From: JAIRMO01 sp046533115
GTDB lineage: Bacteria > Spirochaetota > Spirochaetia > Treponematales > Breznakiellaceae
Direction: 5' to 3'
Assembly (NCBI RefSeq): GCF_046533115.1
Contig: NZ_JAJQRC010000012.1
Span: forward strand, 16,341-80,340
Length of the DNA stretch: 64,000 nt
This document shows, piece by piece, positions 1 through 8,075 of the stretch. The first letter of the stretch is position 1. Every line of letters starts with the position of its first letter. The notes beneath the pieces are model-generated. The model did no database searches and was not told the origin of the DNA. It was given only the letters and a program-made list of their open reading frames with translations. The position numbers and the translations under genes were made by a program.

Positions 1-1173
1 AATGAGCCCCGCCATGGTAAGCATATTTAGGGTAATGTTCGCCAGGTTCATCACGAGGAGGGTTACCAAAATGGAAAAGGGAATGGAAATGCCGATGATG
101 ATCGCGCTTTTTATGTTCCGCAAAAAGAAAAAGAGGACCGCCATAGCCAGCGCCGCGCCCATAAGGGCGGAATTCAAAAGTTCATTGATCATATCCCTAA
201 TCTGGGTGGTATCGTCCTGGGTTATTTCGAGGCTCACATCCTGGGGCAGCAGTTTTTTTATTTCCTCAAGTTTTTCGTATACCCGGTCCGCCACCGCCGC
301 GGAATTGGAGCCGCTCTGTTTGGTAACTCCCACATACACGCCGCTTTCACCGTTGATATACACCGTCGAGGTTTCATCGGGATAGCCCAGAGCAACGTCG
401 GCTATATCCAAAAGCCTTATATCCGCGCCGTTCCGTTTTGCGATGACCGTTTCGGCAATGTCCGCCAGGGACTTATATTCGCCGGTAGTTCTGACGCTGT
501 AATTTTTTGAGCCCTCCACAATAGAACCGGCCCCCAGCTCAATATTTTGCGCGGCCAGGGTTCCGGCGATACCGGTGATGGTAAGGCCGTAGGCTTCAAG
601 GCGGTTTTGCGCTATTTCTACCCGGACAAACTGCTCGCGGCCCCCCATCACACTGGTTGAAGCAACGCCGTCAACCTGCTCAAGCCGGTCCTGAATCGTA
701 TCCACCGCAATGGCGCGGAGTTCATTTTGGGTCCGGTCCCCCTTAACCGCGATGCGGAGTATGGGCATGGAGTTGGGATCAAACTGCATGATGGAAGGGG
801 TATCCGCTTCATCGGGAAGCCGCCGCCTGACCCGGTCGATACGGTCCCGGATATCGTTGATCTTGGCCTCAAGATTGGCGCCGTAATCAAATTCCAGCCG
901 TATCATGCTGGACCCTTCGCTGGAAGTGGAAGTCATTTCGGTTAATCCGCTCAAGTTTACGAGCTGGGCTTCCAGCGCCCTGGTTACCGATTTTTCAACC
1001 GTCTCAGGCCCCGCGCCGCTGTAGGAAGTCGTAACCACCAGCATCGGCATACTTGTTTCAGGAAACATATCAATAGCAATGCCGGAGACCAGGTACAGGG
1101 CGACGATGGCGATAAGGCCAAACACCACAATTCCCAGAACCGGCCTTTTAACTACATGCTGTGCCACACTCAT
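1..1173 (-). CDS. RND efflux transporter, N-terminal part (runs off left edge)
   Basis: The first 391 codons of an inner-membrane RND (AcrB/MdtB/CzcA-like) proton-driven exporter are present; the rest lies outside the window. The protein starts MSVAQHVVKRPVLG, followed by a first membrane helix and FPETSMP, the usual start of the periplasmic porter domain. A second hydrophobic segment begins near residue 340 (LMGAALAMAVLFLFLRNIKS), the RND TM2-TM3 pattern. The ATG at 1173 has an AGGAG Shine-Dalgarno 7 nt upstream. It lies 13 nt after the membrane fusion gene on the same strand, so the two form an operon. The substrate cannot be read from this part. Confidence 0.93.
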   Translation of the reverse strand, partial: MSVAQHVVKRPVLGIVVFGLIAIVALYLVSGIAIDMFPETSMPMLVVTTSYSGAGPETVEKSVTRALEAQLVNLSGLTEMTSTSSEGSSMIRLEFDYGANLEAKINDIRDRIDRVRRRLPDEADTPSIMQFDPNSMPILRIAVKGDRTQNELRAIAVDTIQDRLEQVDGVASTSVMGGREQFVRVEIAQNRLEAYGLTITGIAGTLAAQNIELGAGSIVEGSKNYSVRTTGEYKSLADIAETVIAKRNGADIRLLDIADVALGYPDETSTVYINGESGVYVGVTKQSGSNSAAVADRVYEKLEEIKKLLPQDVSLEITQDDTTQIRDMINELLNSALMGAALAMAVLFFFLRNIKSAIIIGISIPFSILVTLLVMNLANITLNMLTMAGLI

Positions 1174-1186
1174 CGGTTAATCTCCT

Positions 1187-2134
1187 TTATCTACTGCCGA
1201 TTACCCGTACTGCGGCGCCGTCGGTAAGAAATTGCTGGCCCTGAACCACCACCGCCTCTCCGGGGTTAAGACCGCTTTTTATCTCCACTTCCCCGTCCAC
1301 GCTTACCCCGGCAGCTATTTCCCGCATGCTTACCTGCGCTGTTTCTTCCGATACCACATAGGCCACCGTCTTCCCCCTGCTTTCGACTATCGCGTCTTCG
1401 GGGACGGATACCACATCCTGATAGGTCCGGGTGTTAAGTTTAATCCGCGCAAACATTCCCGGATTGATCCGGGGATCTTCACGGGTAAAACGCAGGACAA
1501 TCTGCTTTGTCCGGGAAACCGGATCCAGCACCGGGGAAAGGCGGATCACTTCCGCAGGGAACACTTCACCGGGAAAAGCCTCCAGGAATACATCCGCCCG
1601 GAGTCCGGTACGAAGCTGCCCCACCTCCCGTTCGGGAATGGCGGCCTCTATTTCTACGGAACCCGCCGCTGCCAGGGTTAATAAGGTTGTAGCGGTAGAA
1701 ACCGTAGAGCCTATGCTCAAGGGATTGGAGACTACCGTTCCGGAAACGGGGGCATAGACGGGGCTTAACGAATAGGCCGTACCGGGACGGGAAGGATCGA
1801 CCTCCGCCACCAACACGCCCTTCTGCACCAGGGAACCAAGGCCGACCTTCATGGAAACCAATTTGCCCGCGGCATTGGGCACGACCGCTACCTGCTCCTC
1901 GCTGACGATATTGCCGTTTACCTCGATGTAAGCCTGGAGAGTCCGTCGTTCCGCATTTGCCGTGCGGACCGCGAAGACCGTATTCTGGCCCTGATTTCCC
2001 GGACCCCCTGGCCTGCCGCCCATACCCGGTCCCGGCCCCGGCGCGGCCGCGTTATTGCCCGCCAATTTTGGGGGAATAAATATGAAGCCCGCCGCAAGGA
2101 CCGCCACGATTATGAGTAGTATCAATTTTTTCAA
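1187..2134 (-). CDS. RND efflux membrane fusion (periplasmic adaptor) protein
   Basis: HlyD/AcrA-type adaptor linking the RND pump to an outer-membrane channel. It has an N-terminal membrane anchor (LKKLILLIIVAVLAAGF), a Gly/Pro-rich linker, a biotinyl-lipoyl-like hairpin (VGLGSLVQKGVLVAEVD ... PVYAPVSGTVV), then beta-barrel and membrane-proximal domains ending in VVVQGQQFLTDGAAV. The chosen start is TTG at 2134, because GGGAGG stands 5 nt before it; an upstream ATG at 2212 would add 26 residues but has no ribosome site. With this start the protein has 315 residues, slightly shorter than AcrA. It is the first gene of the pump operon, and its leader carries the conserved AT-rich element at 2233-2272. 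Confidence 0.92.
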   Translation of the reverse strand: MKKLILLIIVAVLAAGFIFIPPKLAGNNAAAPGPGPGMGGRPGGPGNQGQNTVFAVRTANAERRTLQAYIEVNGNIVSEEQVAVVPNAAGKLVSMKVGLGSLVQKGVLVAEVDPSRPGTAYSLSPVYAPVSGTVVSNPLSIGSTVSTATTLLTLAAAGSVEIEAAIPEREVGQLRTGLRADVFLEAFPGEVFPAEVIRLSPVLDPVSRTKQIVLRFTREDPRINPGMFARIKLNTRTYQDVVSVPEDAIVESRGKTVAYVVSEETAQVSMREIAAGVSVDGEVEIKSGLNPGEAVVVQGQQFLTDGAAVRVIGSR

Positions 2135-2232
2135 GACCGCCTCCCAGAAAACCGGCAATTTGAAACGTAAAGCAGGGTGTTTCTTTTCATATATGAAAAA
2201 TAAAGGGTTCATAAGGAAAAGGCCATTAATAG

Positions 2233-2272
2233 GGGATAAATAGTTTATAATTTTTTGTTATATTTGTATTGT
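2233..2272 (-). promoter_or_regulatory. Conserved AT-rich leader element, copy 1
   Basis: A 40-bp AT-rich block (core GGGATAAATA, then TTTATAATTTTTTGTTATAT on the plus strand) recurs almost exactly at 13752-13791 and 15272-15311. Each copy lies just upstream of a minus-strand efflux gene: the adaptor here, tolC, and the MATE exporter. Here it also lies between the divergent adaptor and hsdM genes. Homology with the tolC leader extends some 20 bp further (an attaggggata-like stretch preceded by aaggaaa). A shared promoter or operator is inferred; I cannot place a confident -35/-10 pair. Confidence 0.6.
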
Positions 2273-2315
2273 ATAGATTTTTTCATTATGGTAAACTGTG
2301 CCGGAGAATATCAAT

Positions 2316-3860
2316 ATGTCTGCTCAGAATACCGCCGAAATAGGTTTTGAAAAAACAATATGGGACGCCGCCTGCGTCCTGCGGGGAAACATCGACGCCG
2401 CCGAATACAAGCACGTCGTCCTGGGCCTCATCTTCCTGAAATACCTTTCGGATAAATTTGAAGAACGCTACAAGACCCTTAAAGAGGAAGGCGAAGGGTT
2501 TGAGGAAGACCGGGACGCCTATGCCGAAAAGCAGGTCTTTTACGTTCCCGCGTCCGCCCGGTGGAAAAAAATAAGCGCAAAAGCCCACACGCCGGAAATA
2601 GGCAAAACCATCGACGACGCCATGACAGCCATTGAAAAAGAAAACAAAAAGCTGAAGGGCGTGCTGCCCAAAAATTTTGCCCGCCCGGAATTGGACAAAC
2701 GCCGCCTTGGTGAAGTGGTCGATATTTTCACCAATATTTCCATGCACAAACACGGCGGCGGACGCGAAGGAGCCCACGAAGGGTCCATCGATATTTTGGG
2801 ACGCGCCTACGAATACTGCCTGGGAAAATTTGCCGAGCAGGAAGGCAAACTGGCCGGTGAATTTTACACCCCCGCCTGTGTGGTAAAAACGCTGGTGGAA
2901 GTCATCAAACCCTTCAACGGCCGCGTCTATGATCCCTGCTGCGGTTCCGGCGGTATGTTTGTTCAATCGGCGCGCTTTGTGGAACATCACGGGGACGCAT
3001 GGCATCCCCAGGGCAGCGTCGACAGTCTTTCGGTTTTTGGACAGGACTCGAATCCCACCACCTGGAAACTCTGCAAGATGAACCTTGCCATCCGGGGCAT
3101 AGAGGCAAACCTTGGGGAAGCCGCCGCCGACACGTTTTTCAACGATCTGCATAAAACTGAAAAAATGGATTTCATCCTTGCCAATCCGCCTTTCAACCTT
3201 TCCGATTGGGGCGCCAATAAACTGCAAAACGATGTCCGCTGGAAATACGGACTGCCCCCCGCGGGAAACGCGAACTTTGCCTGGCTCCAGCACATGATCT
3301 TTCACCTGAGCGCAAAAGGCCGCATGGGCATGGTCCTTGCCAACGGTTCCCTTTCAAGCCAGTCCGGCGGCGAGGGCGCCATCAGGCAGGCGATAGTTGA
3401 AGACGACCTGGTGGAATGTATCGTCGCCATGCCCACCCAATTATTTTACACCACCCAGATTCCCGTATCCCTTTGGTTCCTGAACAAGAAAAAGAAGCAA
3501 CAGGGCAAAACGCTTTTTATCGACGCCCGCACTATGGGCGCCATGGTAAGCCGCCGCCTTCGCGAAATGACGGACCAGGACATCGCCGCCATAGCGAAAA
3601 CCGTGGACCTCTTCTGCGAAGGAAAGCTCAAGGCCCAAAAAGGCTTCTGCGCCGCCGCCTCCACCGAAGAAATCGCCAAACAGGACTACATCCTTACCCC
3701 CGGCCGTTATGTCGGCATCCCGGATCAGGAAAACGACGCCGAGCCCTTCGATAAAAAAATGACACGGCTGACGGACGAACTGGGTGGCCTTTTTGCGGAA
3801 AGCCATAAGCTGGAAAAGGAAATCAAAAAACGGCTGGGGGCGATTGGGTGGGAGGTGTAA
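2316..3860 (+). CDS. hsdM: Type I restriction-modification system, DNA methyltransferase subunit HsdM
   Basis: N6-adenine methyltransferase subunit of a type I R-M enzyme; with HsdS it methylates the target, and with HsdR it forms the nuclease. The protein begins with the helical HsdM N-terminal domain (FLKYLSDKFEERY), followed by the SAM-binding motif DPCCGSGGMF at about residue 206 and the catalytic NPPF at about residue 290. I chose ATG 2316, with GGAG 9 nt upstream; a GTG at 2298 would add six residues. At 514 residues it has the normal family length and looks intact. It is the first gene of the R-M operon, separated from hsdS by a rhuM remnant and a MntA/HepT pair. Confidence 0.96.
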   Translation: MSAQNTAEIGFEKTIWDAACVLRGNIDAAEYKHVVLGLIFLKYLSDKFEERYKTLKEEGEGFEEDRDAYAEKQVFYVPASARWKKISAKAHTPEIGKTIDDAMTAIEKENKKLKGVLPKNFARPELDKRRLGEVVDIFTNISMHKHGGGREGAHEGSIDILGRAYEYCLGKFAEQEGKLAGEFYTPACVVKTLVEVIKPFNGRVYDPCCGSGGMFVQSARFVEHHGDAWHPQGSVDSLSVFGQDSNPTTWKLCKMNLAIRGIEANLGEAAADTFFNDLHKTEKMDFILANPPFNLSDWGANKLQNDVRWKYGLPPAGNANFAWLQHMIFHLSAKGRMGMVLANGSLSSQSGGEGAIRQAIVEDDLVECIVAMPTQLFYTTQIPVSLWFLNKKKKQQGKTLFIDARTMGAMVSRRLREMTDQDIAAIAKTVDLFCEGKLKAQKGFCAAASTEEIAKQDYILTPGRYVGIPDQENDAEPFDKKMTRLTDELGGLFAESHKLEKEIKKRLGAIGWEV

Positions 3861-4007
3861 AGACGTGGGAAAAATACAAAGGGGGAAGTCTCCCCCTCGC
3901 TCCGAACTCCTCGGTGCGCTCCGCGCCCCTGCGGTGTTCTCCGCTACCCCCTCTTTGGCCGCAGAAACATTTTGCGGCTATGTGTAATGGTTTTGTCATG
4001 CAGATAG

Positions 4008-4152
4008 AAGCGGGATTCAGTTGTCAAGGAATACTTGACAGTTCAAAACGAGGGAACATGGTGGGAGGCGTATGAAATCTGATAATTCCGAAATTGTTAT
4101 TTATCAAACTGAAAAAGGAGCTTGGTTTGTATGTTGTCAAATAGTGAAATAA
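4008..4152 (+). pseudogene. Remnants of a RhuM-family gene
   Basis: Two short overlapping reading fragments resemble RhuM (virulence/RhuM family), a common passenger in type I R-M loci. At 4008-4082 the frame reads VVKEYLTVQNEG before a stop, like the middle of RhuM. At 4072-4152 a 26-codon frame starts MKSDNSEIVIYQTEKG, like the RhuM N-terminus, and then stops. The two pieces are in the wrong order and neither continues, so nothing functional remains. The upstream spacer 3861-4007 is GC-rich, with a GGGGGA/TCCCCC inverted repeat, and shows no gene. Family assignment rests on remembered sequence patterns. Confidence 0.45.
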
Positions 4153-4424
4153 AAAAACGAGTATCTGATATTGCTCATAAATACGGCGTTGAAAAAGCGT
4201 ATCTCTTTGGTTCTTATGCGCGGGGAGAAGCAAATCAAAACAGCGATGTTGATATTTGTATTATCAAAGGTAAAATGCGGACTCTCGTTGATTTATCGGG
4301 TTTTTATCTTGACTTGGAGGAAGCGCTTGGGATTAAAGTAGATGTGGTAACTACAGACAGCATAAGCGGTGAATTCAAACACGCCATAGAAAAGGAGTTT
4401 GTGGAGATTTATGGAAATGACTGA
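4131..4424 (+). CDS. mntA: MntA-type nucleotidyltransferase (antitoxin)
   Basis: Minimal nucleotidyltransferase of the HepT/MntA type VII toxin-antitoxin family, in which MntA AMPylates and neutralises HepT. The diagnostic motif GSYARGEANQNSDVD (GSxxxG then DxD) lies at about residues 30-44, with a further acidic position in KVDVV. I chose ATG 4131 (97 residues), with AAGGAG 12 nt upstream; a TTG at 4122 sits too close to that site. The 3-prime end overlaps hepT by 14 nt, the usual coupling. The pair is inserted between hsdM and hsdS and is AT-richer than hsdM. Confidence 0.88.
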   Translation: MLSNSEIKKRVSDIAHKYGVEKAYLFGSYARGEANQNSDVDICIIKGKMRTLVDLSGFYLDLEEALGIKVDVVTTDSISGEFKHAIEKEFVEIYGND

Positions 4425-4770
4425 AAAAGATAAAAACATTTTGACCCATATCGTTCAACACTGCGAAACTATTTTTTCATCAATGAAACGCTTTGGTGAT
4501 TTTTCTGCCTTCTCAAAAGACACCGATTATTTTAATTCGGTTTGTATGAGCTTGCTGCAAATTGGGGAATTGGCGAATCATCTTTCACATGAGTTCAGAG
4601 AAACACATGCCGGTATTCCGTGGAGAAACATTATCGGTTTGCGGAATGTGGTTGTGCATGGATACGGATATCTCGACAGCGCCGCCGTATGGGAAACGCT
4701 GCGGGAAGATGTGCCGAAGCTGGATGGGTATTGCAAAGAGATTATTGCAAAAGAAGGGAATACGCTATGA
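4411..4770 (+). CDS. hepT: HepT-type HEPN toxin
   Basis: HEPN-domain ribonuclease toxin partner of MntA. It is a small all-helical protein of 119 residues with the HEPN active-site motif RNVVVHGY (R-x4-H followed by a tyrosine, the residue that MntA modifies in characterised systems) at about residues 82-89, preceded by GIPWRNIIGL, typical of the family. ATG 4411 lies inside the end of mntA. The stop codon overlaps the hsdS start (ATGA at 4767), so expression is tied to the R-M operon. Both active-site residues are present, so the toxin is presumably live. Confidence 0.88.
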   Translation: MEMTEKDKNILTHIVQHCETIFSSMKRFGDFSAFSKDTDYFNSVCMSLLQIGELANHLSHEFRETHAGIPWRNIIGLRNVVVHGYGYLDSAAVWETLREDVPKLDGYCKEIIAKEGNTL

Positions 4771-6008
4771 ACCCTAACTGGCAAACGGTACGGCTGGGGG
4801 ATGTGGCAGAAGTCGTTGGTGGCGGGACTCTAAGTACCACGAACAATGCATATTGGGATGGGGAAATATCATGGATAACACCAAAGGATTTAACTGGTTA
4901 TACGAATATTTATATTGGTAAGGGTGAAAGAAGTATCAGCCAAAAAGGGCTGGAAAATTCATCAGCCCGATTGCTACCCGAAGGAACTGTTTTATTAACT
5001 ACACGAGCGCCTATTGGCTATGTTGCCATTGCTTCTACTAATCTCTGTACAAATCAAGGGTTTAAAAGTTTCATTGTTGATGAACAAAAACTACACAATC
5101 TGTTTCTTTTTTATTGGTTAAAGGGTAATACAAGATACCTTCAAGCAATTGGTACTGGCACAACATTTATGGAAATTCCCGGAAAAAGAGCAAGAGAAAT
5201 AGAGATTGTTCTTCCCCCGCTCCCCACCCAACGCGCCATTGCCACAACCCTTTCCTGCCTTGACGAAAAAATCGAGCTGAACAACCGCATAAACGCCAAC
5301 CTTGAGGCACAGGCACAGGCGATTTTCAAAAGCTGGTTTGTGGATTTTGATCCTTTCAAAGGCGGCAAGTTTGTTGACAGCGAATTGGGTGGAATTCCCA
5401 AGGGATGGAGAGTGGGGACGCTAGGGGATGTATGCGATGTAAAAGGCGGCAAACGTCTGCCAAGGGGCGAAAACTTATCTACTGTACCTAACAAACACCC
5501 ATACATTCGTGTTCGTGATTTAAATAATACGGTATTTGTGCAGATGACATCATCAGTTGAGTACATTCCTGATGACATACAGGTAGGAATATCTCAATAC
5601 ACAGTTTCATCAAATGATATGGTCCTTTCAATTGTTGGAACAATAGGATTGGTTTGCATTGTTCATCCCTCGCTTGACGCTGCAAACCTAACTGAAAATT
5701 GTGTCAAACTCACAAATTATAACGGTGTTATTTCAACATGGCTTTTTCTGTTTTTATCATCTGATAGAGGAAAAGAACAAATCCGCAATGTGACTGTCGG
5801 AGCCGTACAATCAAAGCTGCCAATAAAGAACATCCAAAGCATTACTTTTATATTGCCTCCTGTTGAAGTAATGTCAGAATTTGACAGGATCGTTTCAGGT
5901 ATATTTAAATTGATTGCAGAAAATTGCACTCAATCCCGTACTCTCGCCGCCATCCGTGATACCCTGCTGCCAAAGCTGATGAGCGGGGAGGTTGAGGTGG
6001 AGGAATAG
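4767..6008 (+). CDS. hsdS: Type I restriction-modification system, specificity subunit HsdS
   Basis: DNA-recognition subunit of 413 residues. It shows the usual tandem architecture: a first target-recognition domain (from WQTVRLGDVAEVVGGG to about residue 150), a helical spacer (LPPLPTQRAIATTLSCLDEKIELNNR), a second target-recognition domain starting at GWRVGTLGDVCDVKGG, and a closing helix ending in AAIRDTLLPKLMSGEVEV. Each half therefore reads one part of a bipartite site; the sequence recognised cannot be inferred. ATG 4767 overlaps the hepT stop. No frameshift is seen. The domains outside the conserved helices are AT-rich, as is common for exchanged recognition domains. Confidence 0.95.
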   Translation: MNPNWQTVRLGDVAEVVGGGTLSTTNNAYWDGEISWITPKDLTGYTNIYIGKGERSISQKGLENSSARLLPEGTVLLTTRAPIGYVAIASTNLCTNQGFKSFIVDEQKLHNLFLFYWLKGNTRYLQAIGTGTTFMEIPGKRAREIEIVLPPLPTQRAIATTLSCLDEKIELNNRINANLEAQAQAIFKSWFVDFDPFKGGKFVDSELGGIPKGWRVGTLGDVCDVKGGKRLPRGENLSTVPNKHPYIRVRDLNNTVFVQMTSSVEYIPDDIQVGISQYTVSSNDMVLSIVGTIGLVCIVHPSLDAANLTENCVKLTNYNGVISTWLFLFLSSDRGKEQIRNVTVGAVQSKLPIKNIQSITFILPPVEVMSEFDRIVSGIFKLIAENCTQSRTLAAIRDTLLPKLMSGEVEVEE

Positions 6009-6012
6009 CCCT

Positions 6013-6252
6013 ATGTTAAATTGGATAATATCAAACAAAGAATGGGTGTTTGGTGGTATTGGCATAGCAGTCTTTGGCGGTATTTTTACATTCCTAAGAT
6101 GGATTTTCAAAAAACATGACCGGGAAAAAACCAATGCAAGAAATCAATCCCAAAAATCCGGCAGGAATTCAACTAATATTCAAATTGCCGGTGATTTGAT
6201 AATGACCGGAGGGGTAGAAAATGACGGAAATGAGCCAAAAGGCGGGGAATAA
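6013..6252 (+). CDS. Small single-pass membrane protein with C-terminal NSTNI motif
   Basis: A 79-residue protein of unrecognised family. One membrane helix (WVFGGIGIAVFGGIFTFLRW, about residues 11-30) is followed by a basic stretch (KKHDREK) and a C-terminal segment QKSGRNSTNIQIAGDL. The same segment recurs almost exactly at the start of the next protein (QKAGNNSTNIGVGGSL). The positive charges after the helix suggest a cytoplasmic C-terminus. ATG 6013 has GGAGG upstream within the hsdS end, and the gene overlaps the following one by 32 nt, so the two are translated together. I infer a membrane partner of that protein, perhaps joined through the shared motif. Confidence 0.75.
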   Translation: MLNWIISNKEWVFGGIGIAVFGGIFTFLRWIFKKHDREKTNARNQSQKSGRNSTNIQIAGDLIMTGGVENDGNEPKGGE

Positions 6253-7327
6253 TTCGACCAATATAGGTGTTGGCGGAAGTCTTGTTATTCAAAACGGGAT
6301 TTCAGAACAACGTGTCCGAGAAATTTTTGATGAGAAGACTGGCTGTGCCATTGCTCAATTTTCAAGCGAAGCGAAAAAAATCGCATCGGAGAGAATAAAT
6401 AATTTTGTGAAATGTCTTATCCCCCGGATGGCAGAGACAGGATCGCTCAATGCGTTTATAGACCCCGATTTTCAATTATTGTTGATTGAAGCGCAGAAGG
6501 GTGCCGCTTCAACGGAAAGGGAACCGGATATTAAATTGCTGACAGAATTGCTTGTTCATAGATTCGCTAAACAAAATGATAGAAGTGCGCGTATTGGTAT
6601 TTCGAAGGCGGTAAATATTGTTCATCAGATACCAGACAAGGCATTGCTTGGCCTGACCGTATTCTATGCGGTTTCTCAATTTATTCCAAAAACGGGCGAT
6701 ATTGAGGAAGGTCTTAATATACTGGATGATTTGTTTAATCGTATTATATACGATACTCTTCCCGAAGGAACAGATTGGCTTGATGATTTGGATGTTTTAG
6801 ATGCAATAAGAATTGGTAGGTTTAGAAACCTGAAAAAATTTGAAGAATTTTATCCTGACAAATTACCAGGTTATACCTGCGAGGGAATTCTGGAAAATTC
6901 AGAACAACATAACGAAATAATTAAAATTTTACAGGACAATAAAATTGATCCTAATGGTTTTGTTGTTAAACACATATTGTCAGAAAATCATTTACGGTTA
7001 AACATTATAAATAAAGAAGCGATTAAAGGATTAACGCTTAAATTTAGTGTAATATCAAATGGGAATATACAAAAAACCAGTCAAAAATTAAGCGATCAAC
7101 AGAAGCAAGCCGTTGCCTTGATTGCTGAGCAATATATGAAAATTGATGTTCCTTTTCAGGAAAACAGAACAGCGTTTATGAAACTGTTGGATGAAAGACC
7201 AAGTTTAAAAAAAGTAAAGGAATGGTGGAATAAAATAGGGGCGTCCTTTAATACTACGTCCGTTGGTCGTGTTTTAGCCCATGCTAATGCGCAGAGATGC
7301 GATAATACGTTGCCGCCTCTTGATTAG
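6221..7327 (+). CDS. LPO_1073/Vpar_1526-like protein (putative defence component)
   Basis: A 368-residue protein with no catalytic motif that I recognise. After an N-terminal segment QKAGNNSTNIGVGGSLVIQN comes a helical region with EIFDE..AIAQFSSEAKKIASERI and FIDPDFQLLLIEAQKGAAST, then LLTELLVHRF. This matches my memory of the LPO_1073/Vpar_1526 family, whose members carry a similar NST-x-IQ-x-GD N-terminal tag and occur in accessory loci. Start ATG 6221 follows GGAGGGG by 6 nt. It overlaps the small membrane protein, sits between hsdS and toxin modules, and is strongly AT-rich (many ATT, AAT and AAA codons) compared with hsdM or hsdR. Its role is unknown; a defence function is inferred from position and partner. 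Confidence 0.7.
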   Translation: MTEMSQKAGNNSTNIGVGGSLVIQNGISEQRVREIFDEKTGCAIAQFSSEAKKIASERINNFVKCLIPRMAETGSLNAFIDPDFQLLLIEAQKGAASTEREPDIKLLTELLVHRFAKQNDRSARIGISKAVNIVHQIPDKALLGLTVFYAVSQFIPKTGDIEEGLNILDDLFNRIIYDTLPEGTDWLDDLDVLDAIRIGRFRNLKKFEEFYPDKLPGYTCEGILENSEQHNEIIKILQDNKIDPNGFVVKHILSENHLRLNIINKEAIKGLTLKFSVISNGNIQKTSQKLSDQQKQAVALIAEQYMKIDVPFQENRTAFMKLLDERPSLKKVKEWWNKIGASFNTTSVGRVLAHANAQRCDNTLPPLD

Positions 7328-7391
7328 GAGTTTATATGTTGTTGTTATCATTGAATATATGCAGAGTCATCGGATACAGGGAGATCGCCCC

Positions 7392-7649
7392 ATGGAAGAA
7401 TTAAAAGAATACGATATATCTCAATTCAAAGGCATACGGGAACTGCTTGTGCCCCTGGTGATCCGGGAAATCATGAAAAGCAGGAATGTAAGCGAAGAAG
7501 AAGCCTTTCGCCTCTTGTACTCATCGTTTTTGTACAGTAAATTGGAAGTAGAAGCCACCAAATTGTGGCATTTAAGCCCCCGCGCGCTTTACGGGCTTTT
7601 AAACGAGGAATTGGAGACCGGGCAGATAACTTTCCCCGAGGAGGCATAG
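7392..7649 (+). CDS. Small accessory protein of a DUF3791-type module (module A)
   Basis: An 85-residue, probably cytoplasmic, helical protein. Its C-terminal half (SEEEAFRLLYSSFLYSKLE, then WHLSPRALYGLLNEEL) follows the S-x2-3-Y ... W ... S pattern of small proteins that accompany DUF3791 and DUF3990 genes, and it resembles the product of 9073-9315. ATG 7392 has GGGAG 8 nt upstream; an earlier frame-open stretch from 7281 lacks a ribosome site. It is followed after 1 nt by a DUF3791-like gene. Such proteins are thought to be the antitoxin or accessory half of ART modules; that role is inferred here, because no ART gene follows in this copy. Confidence 0.65.
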   Translation: MEELKEYDISQFKGIRELLVPLVIREIMKSRNVSEEEAFRLLYSSFLYSKLEVEATKLWHLSPRALYGLLNEELETGQITFPEEA

Positions 7650-7650
7650 C

Positions 7651-7872
7651 GTGAACGACAGAACCGATTTCATAGCCTATTGCATCGAAGAATACAAGGA
7701 AAACGAAAACCTCACCGGCCGGGAAGTGATTGATCTGTTCACCCGGTATGATATTATTCCATATATCAAGTCGGCCTATGACGGCCTCCACGTTATGGGT
7801 GGCTTGGCCATAACCAGCGATATAAAAAGCCTCATTGCCGGGATTCGTGAAAGCCGGGGAGAAACTGTCTGA
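7651..7872 (+). CDS. DUF3791 family protein (module A)
   Basis: A 73-residue protein with the DUF3791 pattern: FIAYCIEEYKENENLTGREV, then FTRYDIIPYI, then YDGLHVMGG. It starts at GTG 7651, with GAGGAGG 6 nt upstream. It is a relative of the product of 8373-8609, sharing the Y-x-(I/V)E-x-Y, LFT/IFT and LH positions. DUF3791 genes usually sit beside DUF3990 ADP-ribosyltransferase-like toxins; in this module the transferase is missing and a PIN remnant follows. It may be an orphan antitoxin protecting against a related toxin such as the one at 8594-9085. Confidence 0.7.
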   Translation: MNDRTDFIAYCIEEYKENENLTGREVIDLFTRYDIIPYIKSAYDGLHVMGGLAITSDIKSLIAGIRESRGETV

Positions 7873-7903
7873 TGAGCGGGAGAATTGAGGTGGGAAAAGA
7901 ACC

Positions 7904-8075
7904 ATGAGAGTATATCTTGACAACTGTTGTTATAACAGGCCGTTTGATGACCAAAGCAATCTTATAGTTGTGATGGAAACAGAATCAAAACTGCTCGTCC
8001 AGAAGCTCATAAAAGATGGAAATAGAAGTTATAAGTCCAATAGATTTTGTAAGGAGGATTCTGAATGATGACTGA
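7904..8075 (+). pseudogene. PIN-domain toxin gene with an internal deletion
   Basis: The start is that of a small PIN-family nuclease: MRVYLDNCCYNRPFDDQSN, with the first catalytic Asp in YLDNC and ETESKLLVQKLI following. After about 38 residues the frame runs on only to a stop at 8068. In another frame the same DNA encodes MEIEVISPIDFVRRILNDD ending at 8075, which looks like the C-terminus of the same family. The middle, with the remaining acidic active-site residues, has been lost together with the frame, so the nuclease should be dead. The intact partner gene follows immediately. Confidence 0.65.

Noticed and set aside
2286..3305. Minus-strand frame of 339 codons opposite hsdM
   Set aside because: Antisense of the methyltransferase; no ribosome site and no recognisable domain.
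3890..3985. GC-rich spacer with GGGGGA/TCCCCC after hsdM as a possible terminator
   Set aside because: The inverted repeat is short and no T-run follows; downstream genes look like the same operon.
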